Source: Cytophagales bacterium
GTDB taxonomy: Bacteria; Bacteroidota; Bacteroidia; Cytophagales; Cyclobacteriaceae
DNA length: 64,000 nt
NCBI GenBank assembly: GCA_022360015.1
Contig: JAKSDQ010000319.1
Coordinates: 1 to 64,000 of the forward strand
Reading direction: 5' to 3'
In this document: one piece after another, positions 1 through 9,078 of the stretch
Layout: every line of letters begins with the position of its first letter
How positions within the stretch are numbered: the first letter of the stretch is position 1
Program-made: the position numbers and the translations under genes
Notes under the pieces: model-generated
What the model saw: the letters and a program-made list of their open reading frames with translations, nothing else
Databases searched by the model: none
Told to the model about the DNA's origin: nothing

Positions 1-269
1 AAAAATGATAACCAGAAAATCATAACCCATTAAAAACCAAAAAAAATGATAAGCCCCCTTTACTATTTGGTTCGACAATCACGTGGCCTCGGTGCCCCAT
101 GACACGCAGGTAAATATACTATGTGCTTCAATGAATTTTTCCCTGGTCGCAATCAAGATCCTGAACAGGAAGTATACGTGTTTTTCAAGATATTTATTAC
201 ACCCAAACCAAATTCACCTTGCATTGACCCATAAGATTTTAGAATTTCCCCGTTATTTAAAGGAGGGAA

Positions 270-2312
270 ATGCTAAATTTATTTATGGTGAAAAAAATCT
301 TGTTCTGGTGTCTTTTAACCGGGGTTCTTGGAAGCATAGCATGGGGCATTTACAATTTTCTTTTTACTGCACAGGAAGGATTGCGGCCCATATATGTGGT
401 TCCGGAAAATGCTATCTACATCATCGAAACCGGGGAGCCGGTCAATGTCTGGGAATCGGTCAGTACCAGTGAAATCTGGGCACACCTTCAAAACAACAGT
501 TATATCGCCGGTCTGACCTATGAAGCAAACAGCCTGGACACCCTTTTTAAAGATAACAAAACACTGTTTAAATTATTAGGGTCAAGATCCCTGCTGATTT
601 CATCACATATGTATAAGCGGGATGACTTCGATTTTCTATTTGTCGTTGATTTGAAAAAAGTCAGCAGGCTCACACAGCTCAGGAATTATTTAAGCACTAT
701 TCTCAGTGATAATTATAAAGTCACCCAAAGAACTTACCATGACCACGAAATCTTCGAATTGTATGATAGGGAAAACCGTGAAACCCTGTACATGGTTTTT
801 ATCAAAAATTTACTGGTAGCTTCCTATACGCATATACTGGTGGAAGCATCGATTGATGAAGTGGCTGAACCCGCCATAGGCCGTGACATTAGTTTTATTG
901 AAATCAACAGAAAGGTGGAGGAAGATGATCACTTCCGGCTTTTCTTTCAATATAAATATTTGGATGACTACATGCGGACTTATACGCAAAACATCAATCA
1001 ATACATAAAATCGCTCAGTGAAACTTTAGGGTATTCAGGTTTTACCTTTGCCTATGACGAAAACAATATGTTGGTGGCTAACGGCTTTACCAATATGATG
1101 GATGACTCTTTGTCCTATTTACATGTATTACATGAATCCGGGAAGGGACAAATATCCATTCCCGAAGTGGCCCCGCAAAGAACGGCATGCTACCTGGGTA
1201 TGGGCTTTGACAGCTTCAGCGAATTTTATGAAAACCTCGAAGCTTTACAACAACAGCATCCGGCCGGATTCAGGCAATACAAAGAAAACTATGAAAAGAT
1301 TGAAAAGTTGCTCAAAATCGATATCAAAGAAAATTTTATCAATTGGATCGACGATGAAATTGCTTTTTTGCAAATGCAGAATACAGGGTTAGGCAAAGAA
1401 AACGAATTTGCCCTGGTACTGAAAGCTAAAAAAGGTGAAGATGCTCTTAAAAACCTGGATGTCATTCTGAATCAAATCAGGAAAAAGACACCGGTAAAGT
1501 TCAAGAAAGTCAGCTATAAAGGTTACCCTATCAATTTCATGTCGATAAAAGGTTTTTTCAAAATATTGTTAGGTGATTTTTTTGCAGATCTGGAAAAGCC
1601 GTATTTTACCGTAATTGACGATTACGTAATTTTCAGTAATCACCCTCAGACCATTAAGAATGTTATCAACGATTATCATCTGGAAAATACCTTATCAGCG
1701 TCTGACGATTTTAGACGTTTTAGCAATCATCTTAGCCGTAAATCCAACCTTTTTGCCTATGTTAATACACCGGTTTTGCATCAGAACCTCAAGTCGATGG
1801 TAAATAACGAAACCAGGTCAAACCTGGACAGAAACAAGGAGTTTATAACCTGTTTTTCCCAGGTCGGCTTTCAACTGGTGGCTTCAGGAGACATTTTTGA
1901 AAGTAAACTTTCGATTCAATATCAGGATCCTGACCAGTTAGAGAAAAAGATTCAATTTGCCCGTAGACCTGAGCAACTTATGCTGGCCTCCTACGGTAAA
2001 ATGCTGGAAGTACCCACTGATGTTTCTCTTTCAGACCAGGTACTATTGAATATGGTTGAAGAAGAAGAGCTCATAAAAGTCGAAGAAATAAGCCCGGAAG
2101 ATTTGGATGACAAAACTTATAAAGAATACTATGATAGCGGCGCCTTAAAAATCGAGGTCCCCCTTAAAGACGGATTAAAACACGGCACCTATCGCGAATA
2201 CCACCCCAACGGAAACATCAAATTAAAAGGAAAATATCGCCGCGACCAACAGGTCGGCCTCTGGAAAGCTTACGACCAAAACGGCCATACCCTCGAAAGA
2301 AAACGATTCTAA
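270..2312 (+). CDS. Membrane-anchored protein of unknown function with C-terminal MORN-like (YwqK-type) repeats
   Basis: I do not recognise a characterised homologue. The 680-residue protein opens with one hydrophobic segment (residues about 8-30), so it is probably anchored in the inner membrane with the rest outside the cytoplasm. The long middle part resembles the DUF3352-like proteins of Bacteroidota only in general character (alternating helices and strands, many Asp and Lys). The last 65 residues hold two or three MORN-variant repeats, seen as KEYYDSGALK, REYHPNGNIK and KAYDQNGHTL, the type annotated as YwqK antitoxin repeats. AGGAGG at 261-266 lies only 3 bases before the ATG at 270. 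The ATG at 285 (MVKKILFW) is 18 bases away, so either start is possible. It is a single gene, not tightly linked to a neighbour. Confidence 0.7.
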   Translation: MLNLFMVKKILFWCLLTGVLGSIAWGIYNFLFTAQEGLRPIYVVPENAIYIIETGEPVNVWESVSTSEIWAHLQNNSYIAGLTYEANSLDTLFKDNKTLFKLLGSRSLLISSHMYKRDDFDFLFVVDLKKVSRLTQLRNYLSTILSDNYKVTQRTYHDHEIFELYDRENRETLYMVFIKNLLVASYTHILVEASIDEVAEPAIGRDISFIEINRKVEEDDHFRLFFQYKYLDDYMRTYTQNINQYIKSLSETLGYSGFTFAYDENNMLVANGFTNMMDDSLSYLHVLHESGKGQISIPEVAPQRTACYLGMGFDSFSEFYENLEALQQQHPAGFRQYKENYEKIEKLLKIDIKENFINWIDDEIAFLQMQNTGLGKENEFALVLKAKKGEDALKNLDVILNQIRKKTPVKFKKVSYKGYPINFMSIKGFFKILLGDFFADLEKPYFTVIDDYVIFSNHPQTIKNVINDYHLENTLSASDDFRRFSNHLSRKSNLFAYVNTPVLHQNLKSMVNNETRSNLDRNKEFITCFSQVGFQLVASGDIFESKLSIQYQDPDQLEKKIQFARRPEQLMLASYGKMLEVPTDVSLSDQVLLNMVEEEELIKVEEISPEDLDDKTYKEYYDSGALKIEVPLKDGLKHGTYREYHPNGNIKLKGKYRRDQQVGLWKAYDQNGHTLERKRF

Positions 2313-2423
2313 CCTAACCTTTTATCCCTTCCCTACACGCCAACATCCCATTACCTCAAAACCTCATCATTCCACCGTACCATAATTCCAATATCGCACC
2401 ATTCCCATGTCCCCATAATTCCT

Positions 2424-2431
2424 TAACTTTG
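2424..2431 (+). promoter_or_regulatory. Bacteroidota -7 element TAACTTTG
   Basis: Exact match to the TAnnTTTG -7 consensus of Bacteroidota, about 54 bases before the ATG at 2485. No convincing TTTG/TTG -33 element is seen at the right distance, so this is a half-site call only. Confidence 0.35.
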
Positions 2432-2484
2432 CCCCACCACGCCCTCCGGCCACCACACCCTGGGCTCCCCAAAATAATTAAACC

Positions 2485-2865
2485 ATGAAAAAAATCATCA
2501 TTACCGCCCTATTCCTCTCCCTGTCCGGCATCGCAAGCCATGCCCAGGAGACAACAGACAATACCAACGACATCTGGTATGCTTGGATCGACACTACGAC
2601 CGGAGCAGAAGGAAAAACATCCAGAATTTTGAGTAAACAAGCCTTTGAAATCAGTTGCTGCGTCAAATCGCCCAAATACCGCAGACTTTTGAAAAAGACT
2701 GAAAAATGGATCCAAAAAAACGTTGACAAAAACTACAAGGGTGAATCGCCGCTGAACAAAATACAGGATGCCAACCTGGCTGCGGCCATGATCAAAGAGG
2801 CCAGCGAACAAAACGCCGGAGGTTCAAAATTGATACTGGTTGAATTTCGGGAAAAATGCAACTAG
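2485..2865 (+). CDS. Small secreted protein of unknown function
   Basis: The protein has 126 residues. It starts with a typical Sec signal peptide: MKK, a hydrophobic core (IIITALFLSLSGIA) and a likely cleavage after SHAQ (about residue 21). The mature part is about 105 residues, hydrophilic and lysine-rich, with two adjacent cysteines (SCCVK). I do not recognise the family. The gene sits between the MORN-tail membrane protein and the alpha/beta hydrolase on the same strand. The downstream gene begins 37 bases after its stop, so the two could be co-transcribed. Coding is supported by the signal peptide and by a possible -7 element upstream. Confidence 0.65.
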   Translation: MKKIIITALFLSLSGIASHAQETTDNTNDIWYAWIDTTTGAEGKTSRILSKQAFEISCCVKSPKYRRLLKKTEKWIQKNVDKNYKGESPLNKIQDANLAAAMIKEASEQNAGGSKLILVEFREKCN

Positions 2866-2902
2866 CACGGTCTTCGGCTATCTTAAACCTAACCTTATTC
2901 AA

Positions 2903-4312
2903 ATGAAAAAAATAGCAAGCCTTTTCATAGCCTTTGTTTTAACATATTCCGCCTCATTGGCACAAAATGAAAAAATCCTGGGCGACTGGTACGGTGTTGG
3001 GGATATCAACGGCACAAAACTGAGGATAGTGTTTCACATCAATGAGGAAAACAACCGCTTGAAGGCAACCATGGACAGTCCGGATCAAATGGTTTTTGGT
3101 ACCCCGACCGACACGGTTTCCTTCTCAGAAGGTGAGCTGCTTATAAAAGTCAACAGCATACAGTTAACCTATCAGGGTAAATTAAACGACAATGGCGGGA
3201 TTAGCGGACGTATCCTTCAGCGGAGCATACTGGATATTCCTGTTACCCTGGGCAGGAAACCCGTGGAAGCGGTAAAACCCGAACGCCCTCAGGAGCCGAA
3301 GCCACCATTTGATTACCAGGTAATAGAGGTAAGTTTCAAAAATCCCAGGGGAGGGCATAGCCTGGCAGGGACCTTAACCATTCCTGATACCACGCAACAA
3401 TACCAGGCAGTAGTTTTGATAAGCGGCTCCGGCCCTCACGACAGAAATGAGGAAATCTTTGACCACAAGCCCTTTTGGGTTATTGCCGATTACCTGACGC
3501 AAAAGGGCATAGCTGTTTTAAGATATGATGACCGGGGTTTTGGCCAATCCACGGGTAATTACGCTGAGGCAACTACCATTGATTTTGCCAATGATGCCAT
3601 GGCCGCCGTTAACTACCTGAAATCCAGGCCGGATATCGATCCCCGGAAAATAGGACTCATCGGTCATAGCGAGGGAGGTATGATAGCGCCGGTAGTAGCC
3701 TCCCGGGACAAAACCATTGATTTCATCGTTTTACTGGCCGGGCCAGGCACCACGGGAAGAGAAGTGTTTGAAACCCAGCAGGTGCTTATCGGAGAAGCCA
3801 AGGGCATTCCGCCGGCTTTTGTACAAAAAACCAGTGACGACATCAAAATCATTATCGATGCGGTGGTAAACCACGATGATCCCGAAGAATCTGCTGAGGT
3901 AATCAGCGATTTTATCAACAGCGAACTCGACCGGTTGCCAAAAGAACAGGTGGAAGCTATGGGTGGCCGTGCAGCCAAAATCAAGGAAAACCTGGGCATT
4001 TATAACAACAAATGGATGCGGGCATTTTTGAGATTTAACCCAACCGACTACCTTGTACAGGTTGATTGCCCCGTTCTGGCCTTGAACGGAACCCTGGATC
4101 TACAGGTCTCCTGCCAGGAAAACCTGGAAGCCATCGAAAGCGCCCTCACCTCCGGCGGCAATACCAACTACCGAGCCATCCCCCTGGAAGGGTTGAATCA
4201 CCTCTTCCAGCACGCCAAAAAAGGCATCCCGGATGAGTATGGGAAAATTACGGAAACTTTTGCGCCGCAGGCGCTGGAAATTATGGGGAGGTGGATAAAG
4301 GAACAAAAGTAG
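2903..4312 (+). CDS. Secreted alpha/beta hydrolase (S33-like serine hydrolase)
   Basis: Exported serine hydrolase of the alpha/beta fold, probably an esterase or peptidase of unknown substrate. I use the ATG at 2903 (469 residues) because it gives a clean signal peptide (MKKIASLFIAF, cleavage after SLAQ). The longer frame from 2840 overlaps the previous gene and would bury that peptide. Residues 20-130 form a small beta-rich N-terminal domain. The hydrolase domain follows, with an oxyanion-type GSGPHDRNEE stretch, the nucleophile elbow GHSEGG (Ser about residue 258), a probable acid in LNGTLDLQVS and a probable histidine in GLNHLFQH. This pattern matches Bacteroidota proteins annotated as alpha/beta hydrolase or serine aminopeptidase S33. 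The specificity cannot be read from sequence. Confidence 0.85.
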   Translation: MKKIASLFIAFVLTYSASLAQNEKILGDWYGVGDINGTKLRIVFHINEENNRLKATMDSPDQMVFGTPTDTVSFSEGELLIKVNSIQLTYQGKLNDNGGISGRILQRSILDIPVTLGRKPVEAVKPERPQEPKPPFDYQVIEVSFKNPRGGHSLAGTLTIPDTTQQYQAVVLISGSGPHDRNEEIFDHKPFWVIADYLTQKGIAVLRYDDRGFGQSTGNYAEATTIDFANDAMAAVNYLKSRPDIDPRKIGLIGHSEGGMIAPVVASRDKTIDFIVLLAGPGTTGREVFETQQVLIGEAKGIPPAFVQKTSDDIKIIIDAVVNHDDPEESAEVISDFINSELDRLPKEQVEAMGGRAAKIKENLGIYNNKWMRAFLRFNPTDYLVQVDCPVLALNGTLDLQVSCQENLEAIESALTSGGNTNYRAIPLEGLNHLFQHAKKGIPDEYGKITETFAPQALEIMGRWIKEQK

Positions 4313-4321
4313 AGTGAGTTT

Positions 4322-4346
4322 GAGTGTGGGTGTGGGTGTGGGTGTG
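4322..4346 (+). repeat. GTGTGG hexamer tandem repeat
   Basis: About four head-to-tail copies of GTGTGG/GGTGTG lie in the short gap between two convergent genes. It is a simple-sequence tract with no coding content. Confidence 0.7.
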
Positions 4347-4376
4347 AAGTATTTCTTATAGGGGAAGGATATTTTT

Positions 4377-5423
4377 TTATCCTTTTACGGAAAAGCGGTA
4401 AACGGTTTGATGGGAATAGATATCACCCGGGTTGAGGAGGGTGGAGGGAAATTGTGGCTTGTTAGGGGAATCGGGAAAAAACTGCGTTTCAAGACAGAAC
4501 CCATCCCTGGGTTGATAAACATAGCCTTCTTTTCCGGGGCTGCCATGCCCGAGGTAGTCGGCGGTGTAGAACTGTACGCCCGGCATGGTGGTCAAAACCT
4601 CAAGGCATCGCCTGCTAGCGGGGTCAAAGACTTCAGCGGCTTTGGTCAGGCTTTGCTTTTCATGGTTCAGGACAAAATTATGGTCATAACCCCGCCCAAG
4701 GACCAATTGAGGATGGGAAGAGGCAATATCACGGCCTATCGGTTTGGCGCTTGTGAAGTCCATAGGGGTCCCCTGAACGTCCTGAAACTCGCCATTGGGA
4801 ATGCCTTCCGGTGATTTCGGGGTGAATTGGCTGGCGTTTAGCCATAAGATATGATGGGAAATTTCCCGCTTGGGGGTATTGCCAAGGTTAAAATAGGCAT
4901 GGTTGGTGAGATTGATGACCGTGGGTTTATCTGTTTCCGCCAGATAATCTATCACCAATGCATTGTCATCATTTAATGAATAGGTGACCTTTACCCGGAG
5001 GTTCCCGGGGTAACCTTCCTCCCCGTCGGGCGATAAGTAAGAAAGCTGTAACTGATGTCCTCGCGTCTCGGCCTCCCAAACCATTCTTCCAAATCCCATA
5101 GGTCCGCCATGCAGCGCATGAGGGCCATGGTTGCGGTTTAACTGATGTTCCTGCCCATTGATCGTGAATTTTCCGTGGCCAATCCTGTTGGCAAACCTCC
5201 CTACAATGGCCCCGTGAAAATATGGGTCCGACGCGTAATCCTGTATATTTTCATACCCAAGTACCACATCTTCAAACCTGCCCTCCTTATCCGGTGCAAA
5301 AACTCCCACCAAAGCGGCACCGTAGTTGGTAATCTGAGCAGATAAGCCAAGATTATTTTTCAACGTGTAAAGGCTTGTTTTTCTACCGTTGATTTCTGCT
5401 ATAAAGTTTTCTTCGGGAAGCAT
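4377..5423 (-). CDS. galM: Aldose 1-epimerase (galactose mutarotase)
   Basis: Interconverts the alpha and beta anomers of aldoses, feeding the Leloir pathway. At 348 residues it has the usual family length. Visible family motifs in order are NYGAALVG, GRFANRIGHG, HALHGG, NLTNHAYFNLG (with the substrate-binding His), GYDHNFVL, and the C-terminal ETQFFPDSPN holding the catalytic glutamate. The lack of a signal peptide suggests a cytoplasmic enzyme. The Nudix gene lies upstream on the same strand with a 103-base gap, so co-transcription is possible but not shown. A weak AT-rich hairpin overlaps the stop codon. Confidence 0.93.
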   Translation of the reverse strand: MLPEENFIAEINGRKTSLYTLKNNLGLSAQITNYGAALVGVFAPDKEGRFEDVVLGYENIQDYASDPYFHGAIVGRFANRIGHGKFTINGQEHQLNRNHGPHALHGGPMGFGRMVWEAETRGHQLQLSYLSPDGEEGYPGNLRVKVTYSLNDDNALVIDYLAETDKPTVINLTNHAYFNLGNTPKREISHHILWLNASQFTPKSPEGIPNGEFQDVQGTPMDFTSAKPIGRDIASSHPQLVLGRGYDHNFVLNHEKQSLTKAAEVFDPASRRCLEVLTTMPGVQFYTADYLGHGSPGKEGYVYQPRDGFCLETQFFPDSPNKPQFPSTLLNPGDIYSHQTVYRFSVKG

Positions 5424-5526
5424 AATGGTGAAAATTTTAGAATAACCAAATCAGTCAGCGTTAAAGTAGGGTTTTCAATGATACCCTGATCAAATAGAAA
5501 GTCAGCAACAAAAATCACAGCCACGG

Positions 5527-6183
5527 TTAAGGTCCGGTGCCATCGTCAAATCCTTTCACCATCATCAGAAACTCACTCAACATCATGGCGGTAGCGCCCC
5601 AAACCACATGGCCTCCGACATCATAATAAGGCGCTTTCAGCCAGTACCTGCCCCTGACCAACAGCTCTTTTTCCCGGCGGTTGCGGTCATCCTGCAAGTG
5701 ATCGATACTCACTTCCAATACCTCAGCCACCTCATGCAGGTCGGCTACAAACCTGGGCCGGTAACCCAGGTAACCTATCACAGGCAAAACGTTAAAATTA
5801 CTGGCAACCACCATGTGTTCGGTCAGGTTACCCAGCACTTTCACATCTTCAGGCCTTATTCCTATTTCCTCCTGCCCCTCCCTGAGCGCTGTGAAAATCA
5901 GGTCAGGATCACCCTCCTCCATTTTCCCTCCGGGAAAGCTTATCTGACCACTATGAACCCCATTGTACTCCGGGCGTTTCATTAAAGGCAAATAAACCTT
6001 GCCCTTATGTGGATACAGTAACAATAATACACCCCCTAATTTAGCTGTTTTTTTTTGATTAAAGCTAAACCTATCCTGTTTAGTAGCTTTAGGCATCATC
6101 AGCATTTGCGCCTCGTAGCCCGGCAGGGGGCCTTTCAGTCTTTCCTCCAGCCAAAGTATAAACTTTTCAAACGGATCATGCAT
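5527..6183 (-). CDS. Nudix hydrolase, CoA diphosphatase type
   Basis: Probably cleaves CoA or CoA derivatives to 3',5'-ADP and phosphopantetheine. The protein has 218 residues. The subgroup is shown by the run LMKRPEYNGVHSGQISFPGG, the CoA-diphosphatase signature preceding the Nudix box. The box itself continues with KMEEGDPD and LREGQEEIG, the metal-binding REx2EE core being intact. Family members in E. coli are NudL. The ATG at 6183 is well placed behind a Bacteroidota-type promoter (6214-6246). The gene is divergent from valS and the two promoters almost abut. The in vivo substrate is inferred from the family. Confidence 0.88.
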   Translation of the reverse strand: MHDPFEKFILWLEERLKGPLPGYEAQMLMMPKATKQDRFSFNQKKTAKLGGVLLLLYPHKGKVYLPLMKRPEYNGVHSGQISFPGGKMEEGDPDLIFTALREGQEEIGIRPEDVKVLGNLTEHMVVASNFNVLPVIGYLGYRPRFVADLHEVAEVLEVSIDHLQDDRNRREKELLVRGRYWLKAPYYDVGGHVVWGATAMMLSEFLMMVKGFDDGTGP

Positions 6184-6213
6184 CCAGACAGGTATCTATA
6201 ATTTTCAATCCCT

Positions 6214-6246
6214 CAAATCTAAAATAATTAATACATAAGTCCTCAA
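6214..6246 (-). promoter_or_regulatory. Promoter of the Nudix gene (TTG-N22-TAGATTTG)
   Basis: Read on the minus strand, TTG (6246-6244) is followed after 22 bases by TAGATTTG (6221-6214), matching the Bacteroidota consensus TTG-N17-23-TAnnTTTG. The -7 element lies about 30 bases before the start codon. Confidence 0.6.
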
Positions 6247-6247
6247 T

Positions 6248-6284
6248 TTTGTTTTCCTGAAAAAGCAGATTTTAATTACTTTTG
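6248..6284 (+). promoter_or_regulatory. Promoter of valS (TTTG-N25-TACTTTTG)
   Basis: TACTTTTG at 6277-6284 is an exact -7 element, 23 bases before the valS ATG. TTTG at 6248-6251 is a candidate -33 element with slightly long spacing (25). It lies back to back with the divergent Nudix promoter. Confidence 0.55.
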
Positions 6285-6307
6285 CAAACTTAAATTGTTT
6301 AACTCCT

Positions 6308-8932
6308 ATGTCCATATCAACAAAATATAATCCGGGACCGGTTGAAGATAAATGGTACCGGTATTGGATGGAAAAAGGCTTTTTCCACTCCGAGCCCCAT
6401 CCTGAAAAGGAGCCTTACACCATTGTGATTCCGCCACCTAATGTGACCGGTATATTGCATATGGGCCATATGTTAAACAATACTATCCAGGATGTGCTGA
6501 TCAGAAAAGCGCGCATGCAAGGCAAAGAGGCTTTGTGGGTGCCGGGTATGGATCACGCTTCTATCGCTACGGAGGCCAAAGTGGTGGCTATGCTGAAGGA
6601 AAAAGGTATTCAAAAAAGCGACATTTCCCGGGATGAATTTATGGAGTATGCCTGGGAATGGAAAGAAAAATACGGAGGGATAATTCTGGAACAGTTAAAA
6701 AAGCTGGGCGCCTCCTGCGATTGGGATCGCACCCGCTTTACCATGGATGATAAATATTACCGCGAGGTAATCAGAGTTTTTGCAGACCTTTACAACAAAG
6801 GTTACATCTACAGGGGCGTAAGGATGATCAACTGGGATCCGCAGGGACAAACGGCTCTTTCGGATGAGGAAGTTGTTTACAAAGAGGTCCGTTCGAAACT
6901 TTATTATGTTAAATACAAAATCGCCGGTTCGGACAACGAATGGCTGACGATTGCGACAACAAGACCAGAGACCATATTAGCCGATACGGCAGTTTGTGTG
7001 AACCCTGGTGATGAAAGATTCACGCATCTGGTTGGAAAAAAGGCCATTATACCTGTGGTAAACCGGGAGGTACCCATAATTGCCGATGACTACGTGGATC
7101 CCGAATATGGAACCGGATGTTTGAAGGTCACCCCGGCCCACGACCTGAATGACTATGAAATCGGGCAAAGACATGGATTAGAAGTCATCGACATTATTGC
7201 CGACGATGGCAGCCTGAATGAGAAGGCACAGTTTTATATAGGTGAAGATCGCTTTGCTGTCAGAAAAAAGATTGCCAGGGACCTCGAGGAAATCGGGCAA
7301 CTGGAAAAAACCGAAGATATGGTCAACAAAGTAGGGTTTTCAGAGCGCACCGATGCAGCCATTGAACCGAAGCTCTCCATGCAATGGTTTATGAAAATGG
7401 AAGAAATCTCCAGGCCTGCCCTGGAAAATGTATTGAATGGTAACATAAAATTTCATCCTGCCAAATTCATCAATACCTACAAACATTGGATGGAAAATAT
7501 CCGGGACTGGTGTGTGAGCAGGCAGCTTTGGTGGGGACACCGTATTCCTGCCTATTATCTGCCCGACGGGACATTTGTGGTCGCGGAAAATCCGGAGGAA
7601 GCCCTGGCCCTGGCAAAGAAAAAAGATCCGTCACTCACCACGGAATCACTCAGGCAGGAAGATGATGTGCTCGATACCTGGGCTTCTGCCTGGCTGTGGC
7701 CCATTTCTGTGTTTAACGGGATCATGGATCCGGAAAATGAGGATATTAAATATTACTATCCTACCGATGACCTCGTCACCGCACCGGAGATATTATTTTT
7801 CTGGGTGGCCAGGATGATTATTTCAGGCTATGAATATAAAGGGGAATTACCTTTCAGGAATGTGTACCTCACGGGTATTGTAAGGGATAAATTAAGGAGA
7901 AAAATGTCCAAATCACTGGGCAATTCCCCCGATCCGCTGGCGTTGATAGAAAAATACGGGGCCGACGGTATCCGTACCGGCATGTTGTTCAGTTCACCGG
8001 CCGGCAATGACCTGTTATTCGATGAGAAGCTTTGCGAGCAGGGCAGAAATTTTGCCAATAAAATATGGAATGCCTTCCGCTTAATCAAAGGCTGGGAGGT
8101 GGCTCATCAACCGGAGAACCAAAATCAAACAGCCCTGGCATGGTTTGAGTCCAGGTTTAACCAGGCCCTGGGCGAAATTGAAGGCCATTTCGAAAATTTC
8201 AGGATTTCAGATGCTTTAATGACCACCTACAAGCTGGTATGGGACGACTTTTGTTCGCAATACCTGGAAATGATCAAACCTGCTTATGGCCAACCTATTG
8301 ATGGGGATACCTATGATCAAACCATCGACTACCTTGAAAGGGTGATGAAGCTATTACATCCATTTATGCCTTTCATCACAGAAGAGATCTGGCATGAAAT
8401 CAGGGAAAGAGGGGACAAAGCATGTATCATAGTAGCTTCCTGGCCGGAAAAACACACTTTTGACAACGAGTTACTGGATAAGGCCGCTTTGAATTTTGAT
8501 ATTATTTCGAATATAAGAAACATCAGAAACAGCAAGCAAATCCCCCAAAAGGAGGCGTTGAAACTTTTGGTAAAAACGAAGAACAAGACGGTTTTGGATG
8601 GTTTCACCGGTATTATCAAAAAGCTCGCCAACGTTAGTGAAATAGGATTCACCAGTGAAAACATCGACAATGCCCTGAATTTTGTCATCAGGGGCAATGA
8701 GTTTTTTATCCCCGTTGCAGGCCAGATAAATGTTGAAAAAGAAATTGAACAACTGGAGGGGGAACTGAATTACACCAAAGGATTCCTGGTTTCCGTAAAC
8801 AAAAAACTGGGCAATGAACGCTTTGTCAACAACGCCCCCGAGCAGGTAGTTGCCAATGAACAAAAGAAAAAAGCCGACGCCGAAGCCAAAATCAAAGCCC
8901 TGGAAGAAAGCCTGGCCGCACTAAAAGAATAA
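6308..8932 (+). CDS. valS: Valyl-tRNA synthetase
   Basis: Class I aminoacyl-tRNA synthetase that charges tRNA-Val. At 874 residues it is the normal length. The HIGH-class signature is HMGH at residues 51-54, after PPPNVTG. The editing domain follows ([13 protein letters not shown]). The second ATP-binding signature KMSKS is at about residues 532-536 ([10 protein letters not shown]). The anticodon-binding domain comes next, and the last 70 residues form the long two-helix coiled-coil arm typical of ValRS (ending [16 protein letters not shown]). It stands alone, divergent from the Nudix gene. The start at 6308 follows a good promoter and gives the usual N terminus. Confidence 0.98.
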   Translation: MSISTKYNPGPVEDKWYRYWMEKGFFHSEPHPEKEPYTIVIPPPNVTGILHMGHMLNNTIQDVLIRKARMQGKEALWVPGMDHASIATEAKVVAMLKEKGIQKSDISRDEFMEYAWEWKEKYGGIILEQLKKLGASCDWDRTRFTMDDKYYREVIRVFADLYNKGYIYRGVRMINWDPQGQTALSDEEVVYKEVRSKLYYVKYKIAGSDNEWLTIATTRPETILADTAVCVNPGDERFTHLVGKKAIIPVVNREVPIIADDYVDPEYGTGCLKVTPAHDLNDYEIGQRHGLEVIDIIADDGSLNEKAQFYIGEDRFAVRKKIARDLEEIGQLEKTEDMVNKVGFSERTDAAIEPKLSMQWFMKMEEISRPALENVLNGNIKFHPAKFINTYKHWMENIRDWCVSRQLWWGHRIPAYYLPDGTFVVAENPEEALALAKKKDPSLTTESLRQEDDVLDTWASAWLWPISVFNGIMDPENEDIKYYYPTDDLVTAPEILFFWVARMIISGYEYKGELPFRNVYLTGIVRDKLRRKMSKSLGNSPDPLALIEKYGADGIRTGMLFSSPAGNDLLFDEKLCEQGRNFANKIWNAFRLIKGWEVAHQPENQNQTALAWFESRFNQALGEIEGHFENFRISDALMTTYKLVWDDFCSQYLEMIKPAYGQPIDGDTYDQTIDYLERVMKLLHPFMPFITEEIWHEIRERGDKACIIVASWPEKHTFDNELLDKAALNFDIISNIRNIRNSKQIPQKEALKLLVKTKNKTVLDGFTGIIKKLANVSEIGFTSENIDNALNFVIRGNEFFIPVAGQINVEKEIEQLEGELNYTKGFLVSVNKKLGNERFVNNAPEQVVANEQKKKADAEAKIKALEESLAALKE

Positions 8933-9078
8933 CATACAAATACCATAACCACAAACCCTGACACCTGACTCCTCTCCCCTCAACATACCCTGACACCTCT
9001 CTCCTGACCCCTGGTTCCATAAGCTATTATCAAGAATACCAGGCATGTAAGTATAGGTGGGGTAATTATTAGGTTTTT

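Noticed and set aside
83..472. 129-codon plus-strand frame at the window start
   Set aside because: It overlaps the MORN-tail membrane-protein gene in another frame, with no start context or protein-like character.
2840..2902. Upstream ATG extension of the alpha/beta hydrolase
   Set aside because: It overlaps the preceding gene and removes the N-terminal signal peptide that begins at 2903.
8957..9012. CCTGACACCT-type short repeats after valS
   Set aside because: Only two imperfect copies in a C-rich spacer; probably low-complexity sequence.
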